Source: Rhizopus arrhizus (lineage: Eukaryota > Mucoromycota > Mucoromycetes > Mucorales > Rhizopodaceae). Taken from it: a stretch of DNA of 64,000 nucleotides. The notes under the pieces were generated by a model, which saw only the letters and a list, made by a program, of their open reading frames with translations, was not told where the DNA came from and searched no databases. Position numbers and translations under genes: made by a program. Location of the stretch: NCBI GenBank assembly GCA_024220505.1, contig JAKZZE010000003.1, positions 372,001-436,000 of the forward strand, in the 5' to 3' direction. Below, in pieces: positions 35,338-44,768 of the stretch; position 1 is the first letter of the stretch, and every line of letters starts with the position of its first letter.

Positions 35338-36656
35338 TATTGCTTAGATTGGGTTAGAGCACCATCAATGTTGAACACTGTGGTGCCGTGCTGCTGATCT
35401 CTAGGGATACATTCTGGTATTGGTAATCCCAGATTATTTAAAGAGTCATGACGAAAGTTATATCCTGTTGGGGCCTCATTATGGTGGCTACCCATGGCAG
35501 CCTGATGTTGAGACTGAGGAATGTTTTTGATGGCTTGGTCCATAGTAACTTCGTCTGTAGCAACATGTGAATCGTCCATACTTCCAGTGTTAGTTTCCAT
35601 TTGAATATCTTCCTGCGAATCAGCGGGTGTAGTGAAGAGAGCTTTCAAAACCTCTTGAGTGGATACCAAGATAGAATCCTCTTCAGTTGTTAGCAAAGTT
35701 GAGGAATGGATCCTTGGGTCATCACCAGATTCATTCCGAATAGAACGTTTACGTTTCATAATATTCGAAGTGAGAGGTTGGGGGGAGGTGCTAGGCATAG
35801 CTATGCCATTGGAAGCTTGGCTCGACTGGACTTCATCTTGAGCTACTCTGTCCTGTGGAGCATTAGGAGTTTTCCTGGCCTTTTTAAATGGCTTATTCTT
35901 GCTTTTTGCGCATTCAGCAGCAATATGGCCACTACCACGACAGTTCCAACAAACACGGGATGAACGTTTCTTTGGACAATCAGGGACGGCATGTCCTTCA
36001 GCATGACAGTAGCGACAGTAGGTGGGCATGTCACTCCACACAGCATAAAAGCCTTCATCTTCTGACTGGTACCAAGGAAGATGGTGAGAAAGGGGAGAGA
36101 ACCTGTCATCATTTTTTGGGACGCTCAGTATAGCATAGCCCGTACCCATATAGGTACCGGTGTGGGATTCTCGTAGAATTCCCAAATCAAGAACGGAGCC
36201 ATAAGGTTCCAAACTCATTTTTAATTGTTCTTTAAGAATGTCCTCTTTAAGAAAGGGAAGGTTCGATAGTCGAAGTCGAACTAAAGGGACAGCTGGATCT
36301 AAGGCTCGACAAGGTAAAAGTCTAACCGCATCATTTTCAAAAGTGATGCCATCTTTAAGAATTTGATCAATAGCTGGATCTAAGGGATCAAAGTTGATTT
36401 CAGCGATCTTTCGGCTACCTTCTTTGGTAGTTGCAACCGCGATTCGTGATGGAAATTGTTTTGCAATTAAGGCCATAAGCTGCACGGGCGATTCAGATCT
36501 ATCAGTCATGTCCAGGAGGACACTACCTGGAGAACGTCCTGCTCTCCATACTTTAGAGTAAATAACTTTGTCTTGTTGACTGGTGTGAATATTGTTTTCG
36601 AAAGTAGCATTCATAAGTGATGTTCGCTTCCTGGCCACTACTTGGGACCAGGGCAT
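35337..36656 (-). CDS. LINE ORF1 protein with CCHC zinc knuckles
   Basis: The 439-residue protein starts MPWSQVVARKRTSLMNATFE. Residues about 20-200 resemble an RNA-recognition-like fold (VRLRLSNLPFLKEDILKEQL; YGSVLDLGILRESHTGTYMG). Two zinc knuckles follow at about 215-260: CRYCHAEGHAVPDC and CWNCRGSGHIAAEC. The C-terminal third is Ser/Thr/Gln-rich and probably disordered. It should package the element RNA. The frame is intact. Its TAA stop overlaps the ORF2 ATG (TAATG), suggesting ORF2 translation by termination-reinitiation. Confidence 0.88.
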   Translation of the reverse strand: MPWSQVVARKRTSLMNATFENNIHTSQQDKVIYSKVWRAGRSPGSVLLDMTDRSESPVQLMALIAKQFPSRIAVATTKEGSRKIAEINFDPLDPAIDQILKDGITFENDAVRLLPCRALDPAVPLVRLRLSNLPFLKEDILKEQLKMSLEPYGSVLDLGILRESHTGTYMGTGYAILSVPKNDDRFSPLSHHLPWYQSEDEGFYAVWSDMPTYCRYCHAEGHAVPDCPKKRSSRVCWNCRGSGHIAAECAKSKNKPFKKARKTPNAPQDRVAQDEVQSSQASNGIAMPSTSPQPLTSNIMKRKRSIRNESGDDPRIHSSTLLTTEEDSILVSTQEVLKALFTTPADSQEDIQMETNTGSMDDSHVATDEVTMDQAIKNIPQSQHQAAMGSHHNEAPTGYNFRHDSLNNLGLPIPECIPRDQQHGTTVFNIDGALTQSKQ

Positions 36657-36828
36657 ATTTTTTCAATTTGGTAGGAGGCTATGGCGCCTGTGATCACTGC
36701 ATGATTGCGTTGGCCGACTGATTAGATGTTTTGTCCGAAAGAGCTATGTTAAGCACTTTCTCTAAACTCTGTCTTGTCATAAAACGAAAAAAAAAAAACT
36801 GAGTTTCAATCACTTCTTTCTCTTGATT

Positions 36829-37482
36829 ATGATGAACCCATTAGTTGAATACGCCTCCTCTTCTGAAGAAGAAGACCAACAAGGCAAAAAGAGACCCATG
36901 AAAGAAGAAAGAAGGTAATAGATGCTATAACTTCTGTAAACATACTAAATCTAATAGAGAAAAAGATAAAATGCCAAAACTTTCAACTTTTTTTGATCTA
37001 CCTGCATTAAAAAAACAACAAGATTCGCAAGGCAGGATTAGAACTACACCACACAAAGAGAATAGTTGGGCTGTTCATATTTATGCAATAGTTAATTTGA
37101 AGAATGAAAAGTTAAATATATTAAAGAATCTAAATGGGATTCATGAAATATCTGAACAACATGTTAGTCTAAGTAGGTGTGTCTTTTTAAAAGAACATCA
37201 ACTAGAACCATTCAGTAGAAATATACAATCCTGTCTATCTAATATAAAGCGCTTTAAAATATCCTTTGCACAATTAGCTCAATTGACTAATGACGAAAAG
37301 ACACGATCTTTTCTTACGCTGGAAATAGGACAAGGTTATCAAGAAGTAAGATTAAAAGTCATTTAAAAACCAAAGAAAAACTAATGAATAACCGTGTCTT
37401 TGTGTTAAACAGTTATTAGCATGTTTGTTAAAAGTTGATCAAGTCATGCAAAAGTACAATTTACCTCTATTTTATACAGTAA

Positions 37483-37524
<42 letters not shown>

Positions 37525-37732
37525 GCGTATCAATTCATGCTCACACTACAAATAACTATAGCCACCGAGATTTCATACGAGCATTGGATGGTCACTTGAA
37601 GCATCTACTATTGATAAATGCTTAACAAAGGTACCTCAACAAGTAATGAATGATTTAATTCTTGAATCATTTTCTATTACAAAATTATATATTAAAATGG
37701 GTCATCGCATTGAAACCATTCATTTAAAATAA
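36829..37732 (+). CDS. USB1: U6 snRNA 3'-5' exoribonuclease/phosphodiesterase USB1
   Basis: USB1 (Mpn1) trims the U6 snRNA tail and leaves a protected phosphate. Four exons are inferred. Exon 1 (MMNPLVEYASSSEEEDQQGK) is followed by an intron from 36916 to 36957. Exon 2 contains WAVHIYAIVNLKNEKL and the first HxS catalytic motif, HVSLSRCVFLKEHQ, then TNDEKTRSFLTLEIGQGYQE. Exon 3 gives LLACLLKVDQVMQKYNLPLF. After a GTAAAG...TATAG intron, exon 4 opens with PPRFHTSIGWSLEASTID, which holds the second HxS motif (HTS). The stop is 37730-37732. The third intron contains an A36 run, so translating across it gives a false poly-lysine product. The length, about 250 residues, fits the family. The DNAJC11 gene begins 64 bp downstream. 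Confidence 0.9.
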
Positions 37733-37796
37733 ACGTGACTTTTTAGTTGTAAATTATACCCTTGCCCTTTTTTTTTTCTTTCTTCTTTTATAAATT

Positions 37797-40103
37797 ATGG
37801 ACCCTTATAATTTTCAAGATTCAGAAGATATTATAAACAATGAAGACGAATTAAAAAAACTGGAAACAGAATTAGCTCCTTCTTCTGCTGATTATTATGG
37901 TGTATTAAACATTTCAAGAAAGGTAAGTTGATAAGAATAAATAAAATGTGTATTAAATATAATGTAGGCTACAGACGAAGAAATTAAAGAAGCTTATAAA
38001 AAATTATGTCGTTTCTTTCACCCAGATAAACATACAGATCAAGAAAAGAAGAGGAAAGCAGAGTCCCGCTTTCAAGTGATTCAAACAGCTTATGAAGGTA
38101 ATCTTGAATAATAAATAATTGATTACTTATATCTATTTATAGTATTGAGTGATCCCAAGGCACGTATTATCTATGATACATATGGTGAAGAAGGATTGAA
38201 TGCTTCTTGGGAAGTTGGACCAAGATATAAAACAACAGAAGAAGTAAATAATAAAGATATATGTGTTCATATATAATAATACGTAAATTATAGCTTAGAG
38301 AAGAATACGAAAAGCAAGCCAAAAGAAAGAGAGAACAAGAATTGGAAAACTTGGTTCGATCAAGAAGTGAATATCAGCTTACATTGGATGCAACTCAAGT
38401 ATTTGATCCTTATGAACCACCTGCATTTGCTGGATTTGGTGGAAATACAGTCGTGAAACCCAGAAAGAGAAGGATGCCTTGGGATAGAATCGCAAAGACG
38501 CAAGTACAGCAATTGTTTATGAGACATTCATTTCAGGTACATTTTACAAAAATAAGTTCGATTGGATCACTTATCCTTTATAGACACAACTTGGACCACA
38601 AACACATGCAGTACTTGGAGGTACAATGTTATCAAGATCAGGTATGGGAGGAGGTAATTTGATGGGTACTATTCGTCATACTCTATCACCTCAGCTATCT
38701 GGTGAAGTAAGTGTAATGATGGACACAGACAAGATGATATTTATATTATTATTAGTTGACTACTACTTTATTAAAACCAAGGATATGTTCATTAAAAACG
38801 TATTATTCACTCTCTTCTGACAGGTAATACTATAATTTGAAGTAAAACAAATATACTAAGGCAAGATAGTTTCGTAAACACTACCGTACAACTTAATTCC
38901 ATTTATGATCCACCTATATTATCTGTCACGACAGGACGTAGACTCTATTCAAATACATCAGGATACATGACATATCGCACAGGAGAGTATTCTATTTTTG
39001 GATGGGGAGGTGATTCGTCGAGAAAGATGGATAAATCATCTGTATCACTTGGTATGGCAGGTGGGAATAAAACTGGAAATTACAGTGGAGAAATCCAGGT
39101 GAGTTTTATGATGCGAGTAGACTAAAAGGCAAGCTAATACTGTTTAGTAGACTGGTATAATGGACAGTCATATTGCAGGAGAATATAGATACAAATTACC
39201 TCATCAAGGTAGTCTTCAATTGACATGTTTATTATCAACACAAGGAGGAGTGGCTGTTACTGTTGGAAGTGATCATAAATTGACTACACACTCAAGAATT
39301 GGTTTAACATTGGAATGTGGATTAGCAGCTGGTGTTATTGTTAAATTCAAGTGAGCAGAATGAGCACTAATATACTATTGACATATAAACTAACACATGA
39401 TAGATTCACTCGTCTTGGCCAAAAAGTGACATTACCTATTATTCTTTCTTCTGAGTTTGATCTAACATTAGCCTTCCTTGGTACTCTTATTCCTGCTTCT
39501 GCTGCTATTGCACTTGAACAGTTGATATTAAAACCGAGAAGACAACAAAAGATTCAAGAGTAAGAAAAGCAAGATTAAACATACATATAACTTATTATTA
39601 ATAGAAAAATTGAGCAATTAAGAGAAGAGCATAAAGAATATCTGGAGAACCGTAAAAGAGAAGCATTAGATGCACAATCATTAATGGAAGATATTGCAAA
39701 GAGAAAGAAGAGTCAAGAAGAAAAGAAGACGAATGGATTAGTTATTATAAAAGCCATTTATGGTAACTTGGAAAATGATAACGAAGCAATTGATGTTACT
39801 GTTGTTATTCAAACATTAGTTAATGAATCACGTTTAACTATCCCTGGTGGACATTCTAAGGTATAACTGTAGTATATTTTTTTAAGCAAGCATACTAATA
39901 ATAAATAGACAAATATACTTGGGTTTTATGATCCTTGTTTAGGAGAGAAGAAGAAATTACTTGTAGAATATAGATACAGACATAGATTACATCAAGTTAT
40001 CGTAGAAGATAAATCTCCTTTACTTTGTCCTGTTGAAGGTAAAGTATTATTATTGTTACTAAGCATTAACTAACATTACTACTCTGCAGCGCATCTTGTA
40101 TAA
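37797..40103 (+). CDS. DnaJ homologue of the DNAJC11 type (mitochondrial)
   Basis: The protein begins MDPYNFQDSEDIINNEDELK, then a J domain at residues about 30-95 with DYYGVLNISRKATDEEIKEA, the HPD catalytic loop in CRFFHPDKHTDQEKKRK, and AYEVLSDPKARIIYDTYGEE. The region after the J domain matches DNAJC11, not type I/II DnaJ: no Gly/Phe or zinc region, a beta-rich middle (SRSGMGGGNLMGTIRHTLSP; YSIFGWGGDSSRKMDKSSVS; GVAVTVGSDHKLTTHSRIGL), a short hydrophobic segment (LAFLGTLIPASAAIALEQLI), a coiled coil, and the C-terminal DUF3395-like block (NGLVIIKAIYGNLEND; GFYDPCLGEKKKLLVEYRYR). Animal DNAJC11 contacts the MICOS/SAM complexes of mitochondria. About ten exons carry short introns. The last exon is only AHLV before the TAA at 40101-40103. 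Confidence 0.88.
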
Positions 40104-40677
40104 AATGTTTGATTAACTTTGCATACATTTAGTTTTAAATATAATTCATTCATTATAATTTCTTTAAACCACATATTATAAAATAAATGAATTGCACACA
40201 AAACCATAATAAATGCAAAATGAAGCAAAATTTGAATAAAGAAAAGCAAATGATTAAGGAATAACGCGTTACCAATAATGAATATTAATTTATACCAATA
40301 GCTATGTGCATATATTGAATATCCAAATTAACTATCTTCTACTGAGAAAATTCCCTTCTTGGTACGTAAGGAGATTCGATTTTAGTAAATAGTAACCTTG
40401 TTTTCTAGTTTGTGCAATATAGCCAAGTATGAGTTATATGAGGACGTGAACAGCACTTTGGACAAGATAATGTGCATTTCAAACTGCGAAAAATAAAGCG
40501 CGGCTCGGAGGAAAAATGTGTAACAACTTTCTGTTTTGAAAGGGGAAAAAAAGCTGAAAATAGAAACAATTTTTTATTTAACACAGCCCTTTTTTTTTCT
40601 ATTTTCATTCTTTTCTCTCTTTCTTTCTCTTTCATATTTGTACATAAAAAAAAAAAAAAGACAGACAAAGAGTTCTT
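40104..40677 (+). promoter_or_regulatory. Intergenic region and chitin synthase leader
   Basis: There is no gene in these 574 bp. The 90 bp before the chitin synthase ATG are strongly pyrimidine-rich (about 40588-40636, CTTTCTTTCTCTTTC-like) and then A-rich (A13 at about 40646-40658). This is the usual fungal pattern of a CT block near transcription start followed by an A-rich leader. No TATA box stands out. Confidence 0.45.
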
Positions 40678-43600
40678 ATGTCAAATAATCATCGACCTAA
40701 TAATAATATGTATCGAGGTTCAAATGATCCTAGATTATCACAGTATCAACAACAACAAATGAGACAAAACGGGGTTAGAACAAGTTATCAAAGACAACCG
40801 CAACCGCAACAATATAATATCGATCCTTTATCTCGCCCACGCCCTCCAATTCATAGGCAACAACAGCCAAGACAATCACATCAACCAAGACCAGGTCGAC
40901 CTGTAAGGCCTCCAGTCTATCATCATCAACAGCCAATGCCACATCCACAGCAACCTGGACCTCATCGTCGTGGAAGCATTAATCGATCTCGGTCACTTTC
41001 TCGCCCAGAACGACAAAGACCAAGACAAGGTCTCATTCGTTCTCCTTCTCAGCAGCAAAGGATGATGTTGATGCAGCAGCAGCAGCGGCAACATATGATG
41101 AGACCACCATCTTCTCGTCCAACAAATCATCCAATGCCCAATCGATTACAACATCAATTACAACAACAAAAAATGTATCAGCAACAAGAAGCTGCCCTTT
41201 TAGAAAGCAATAATAATAATAACAATAATAATAGTTTACCAAAAAAGGAAAATACAGAAGAGATACCCAATGAAGAAAAAATCAAGGTATTAACCAGCTG
41301 GTGGGCTTGGTGTGCTTACTTGATGACTTGTTGTATACCAAATTGGTTTCTGCGTGTTTGTTTAAGGAAAAAGAATCCAATGGTTCAACAGGCTTGGAGA
41401 GAAAAGGTAGGGATAAGAACAAGGATGACTGTAATCTGATTTGCATTTCTAGCTTTCATTATGTTATATTATTTTGTTACTTTGTGGTGCATTAGCATTT
41501 GTTACTTATGGATTAACAAGAGTTCTATGTCCAACAAGTTCAGGTTCAACTACATCTTATTCAATGGAAGTGGATGGTCAGCGTGTCCCAGTTTATAATG
41601 AAAATCCTCGTGTGTTTGGTCAAATTTATCCAATGGATGTCCTTCAATCCTTTTTTGCTACCAAAGGACTTAATCTCACTAATGATTATGAAAATACAGA
41701 AATCGGGGCCATCTTTAACGGTGATACTTCTGACGCTTGCAATTCATTTCAGGGTACATTAAATAGTTGCCAATTAGTTGATCCTTATGGTGGTGGTATG
41801 ACAGCTCCCAACAATACTTGTTTATCACTTTCCGAATTACAGGCTTATTACAAATCAAATTTGGGTGTTATTGGATTCGATTGGGCTGATTTAAACAAAA
41901 ACACATTGAATGGACAATCTTTAGCTTTAATAGGTGATTCAGGTAAGTTTCAAATAATAATAATGATCTTGTTAAAAATAATGCTTCAAAAAGTTGTCAA
42001 CTTGACATCTTATCTTCAATCATCCACAATGTACTTTGGTCAAGAAGTAGATACAGCCATTCGTGGAAATCTAGCTAGCGATTTATCTTATGCACTTTTA
42101 AATGCCAAGGGAGGTAGAGCCGCCCGTAGATGTATTGTTGCCCGGTACAAGGTGGGTATTATGGAAACAGAGGCAGGTGGATGTATTGCTGATAAAATCA
42201 TTATGGACCTCATGTTGGTTGTTATCATTGTGATGATTGCCATACGATATTCTATGGCCCTCTTGTTCCAATGGTTTATATCTAGTCGTCTAATTAAACC
42301 CGGTGGTCGTTCTAATTGGTTGGCCTGGCGTTCAATCAAGGGTGGTAACGATGATCCTGCAAACCATATACCAGGTCCTTACAACAATTATGGACCTGTG
42401 CAGCATAATTCAATGACTTCACTTGGTTCTGGATCCTCTCGTGCAACACCCGCAGTAAGTGAGCAAAATTCGGCTGTTGGGCTGGGTGGTGCTCGTTCAG
42501 ATATTGTTACCACTGAGCTGTATACCGTCATGCTTGTCACATGTTACTCAGAAGGTGAAGATGGTCTTCGAACTACCATGGATAGTTTGGCTGAGACTAC
42601 ATTCTCAAATAAACACAAGGTAAATAACTCACTGGCAATGTAGGCTTTTATTTATACTCTTCAAAGATTTTCTTTATTATTGCAGATGGTATGATTACGG
42701 GTGAAGGAGAGTCAAAGTCAACACCAGATATTGTGGTTGACATGATGGACCTTGATCCTACCATGTCTAATCCTAAGCCCTCTTCTTATCTTGCTATTGC
42801 TGATGGTGAAAAACAATTGAATAAGGCTAAAGTGGTAAAATGATACAATTTTATTTTGCTTTCTTTGTTTATATACTCTTTTATAGTATGCTGGTCATTA
42901 TAAAGGTGTTCCCTGTATAACTATTGCAAAATGTGGTACTGAAGAAGAAGCAAATGCTCCCAAAGCGGGCAATCGTGGTAAACGTGATTCTCAGGTAATG
43001 TGTACAAATAAAAAGGATGAAGAAAACTAATAAGATTCCTATAGCTCATTTTGATGAGTTTCTTTCAAAGAGTCTTGTTTAATGATCGTTTATCTGAATT
43101 GGATTATGAAATTTTTTGGAAGATGACTTGGTTAATGAAAGGTGTTACACCTGATAAATTTGAATTAGTTTTAATGGTACAATCGTTAATTTTCATAGTT
43201 TATAATCTTAATCCTTGTTCCTTTCTTTAGGTAGATGCTGATACCAAAGTATTGCCTGATGCATTAACGTATATGGTTGCTGCTATGGCAAACGATATCA
43301 CTATTATGGGTTTATGTGGTGAAACAAGAATTGCAAATAAACGAACGTCATGTAACCATTATACTATAGTAATAGCAGCACCATGGTTAATAACATACAC
43401 TCTTTTTTCTTTTAAATAGTTACTACTGCTATCCAAGTGTTTGAATATTACATTTCTCATCACTATGCCAAAGCTTTTGAATCTCTCTTTGGTATCGTTA
43501 CTTGTTTACCAGGTTGTTTTAGTATGTATCGTATTAAATCACCAAAGAACGGTGCATGGGTTCCTATTTTGGCCAATCCAGATATTATTCTTGAATACAA

Positions 43601-44469
43601 TCAAAACATAGTTACTACTTTGCACGAAAAGAACTTGCTTCTTTTGGGTGAGGATCGATTCTTGTCTACTCTCATGTTACGTACTTTCCCTAAGCGACAA
43701 ATGATGTTTGTTCCTCAAGCACGTTGTAAGACAGTTGTCCCAGACGAATTCAAGGTTTTGTTGTCGCAACGTCGTCGATGGATTAATTCTACTGTACATA
43801 ACTTGATGGAACTGGTCCTTGTCTCTGATCTCTGTGGTATTGCATGTCTTTCGATGCAATTCTCTGTGTTTGTGGATTTGATTGGTACCTTAGTTTTGCC
43901 CGCCGCTATTGTGATGACTATTTACTTGATCATTGATACTGCTGTTTCTAGTAACCCACAATGGCAATCATTAGCCCTACTAATTGTCATCCTGGGCTTA
44001 CCAGCCATCTTGATTGCTATTACCACATTTAAATTCGTTTATGTCTTGTGGATGATTAGTAAGTAAAACACAAAAGCTCGAAAGCAAAGTATTGAATTTA
44101 TGTGTAGTTTACATCATTGCTTTACCCATTTGGAATTTGATTTTACCCGTTTATTCATTCTGGCACTTTGATGATTTCTCTTGGGGTGCTACGCGTGTAG
44201 TGGCGGGTGAAAAGAAAGACAAAGGACACGGTGATAGCGAAGGTAAATTTGATCCATCACGCTTAGTAATGAAGAAGTGGGAAGATTGGGAAACAGAAAG
44301 AACAGGTCAAAAGTTTAACAAGAAGATGACACTGAAAACACCTATGGATTCTGCTACTGCCTTTGATGGTAAAACTACAGTAACACCTGCTACTGCTTCA
44401 CCTTTTGGTACTATATTTAATGATAGAAAAATGTTTAGTTCTTCACCTACAAATAATAATGGTATTTAA
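40678..44469 (+). CDS. Chitin synthase, class IV-like (Chs3 type)
   Basis: The plasma-membrane enzyme polymerises UDP-GlcNAc into chitin. Residues 1-200 are disordered and very rich in Q, P, R and H ([10 protein letters not shown]; a poly-N run before SLPKKE). Next come [20 protein letters not shown] and the first membrane segments ([18 protein letters not shown]), and a luminal domain with paired cysteines. The catalytic glycosyltransferase domain starts with [20 protein letters not shown] and holds [20 protein letters not shown] (the DAD metal site), [25 protein letters not shown] and the product-site signature QRRRWINS (43767-43790). Several C-terminal membrane spans follow and then a Thr/Ser-rich tail ending NNNGI. 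About ten short introns are needed, placed between about 41.4 and 44.1 kb. Stop 44467-44469, then AATAAATAAA at 44479. No myosin head is present, which excludes classes V and VII. Confidence 0.93.
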
Positions 44470-44609
44470 AATAGTTGTATAAATAAATAAAATCGTAAAT
44501 ACAGGGTTCTTGGATATATTAAAAAAAAAAAAAGTATATACTGCTTATAACATTTTTTATGATGAATTATTTTTTGCACCCTCAATGATATTGCTTTATA
44601 TTCACAGTA

Positions 44610-44687
44610 CAGTTAAAGAAACTAGGTTGGGCCAATGAAAAAAAATTTTGGTCAATTTAAAATTAAATTGGGACACGGTTGCCAAAA
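44610..44687. repeat. Left terminal inverted repeat of the Fanzor element
   Basis: This 78-bp repeat begins CAGTTAAAGAAACTAGGTTG after a TA at 44608-44609 and ends GGGACACGGTTGCCAAAA. It pairs with 47962-48039 with about ten mismatches, concentrated in the outer nine bases and in the central A/T run. Confidence 0.9.
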
Positions 44688-44768
44688 AAAAAACTTGTCC
44701 AACTTATACTGTACAGAAGTATGAGAGAGTCATATCAATCACACGGAAAGCTGGCCACTGGGATCTAA
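44610..44768 (-). ncRNA. Candidate guide-RNA (fRNA/omega-RNA) region at the 3' end of the Fanzor
   Basis: In characterised TnpB and Fanzor loci the guide scaffold is transcribed from the 3' end of the nuclease gene through the transposon end, and the guide comes from the flanking DNA. Here the stop codon is only 159 bp from the element end. These bases include the 78-bp inverted repeat, a T10 stretch and a short non-repeat segment. The guide would then be the sequence just left of 44609 on the minus strand. This is inferred from position only; no structure was computed. Confidence 0.35.

Larger units (their letters stand above)
31430..36780 (-). mobile_element. Nearly full-length two-ORF LINE (non-LTR retrotransposon)
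   Basis: On the reverse strand the order is: 5' leader (about 36780-36657), ORF1 (nucleic-acid-binding, zinc knuckles), ORF2 (APE-type endonuclease, reverse transcriptase, cysteine-rich tail), 3' untranslated region, and an A-rich end with an A14 tail at about 31430-31442. The left boundary is taken from the poly-A. The right boundary is approximate because no target duplication was recognised. Base composition is visibly more GC-rich than the surroundings. The insertion sits between the start of the orphan gene at 31.4 kb and the start of USB1 at 36.8 kb. ORF2 has one frame shift and one premature stop, so this copy is probably dead. Confidence 0.9.

Noticed and set aside
41033..41242. Minus-strand tyrosine/alanine-rich reading frame
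   Set aside because: It is the shadow of the CAA/CAG/AAT-repeat N-terminus of chitin synthase.
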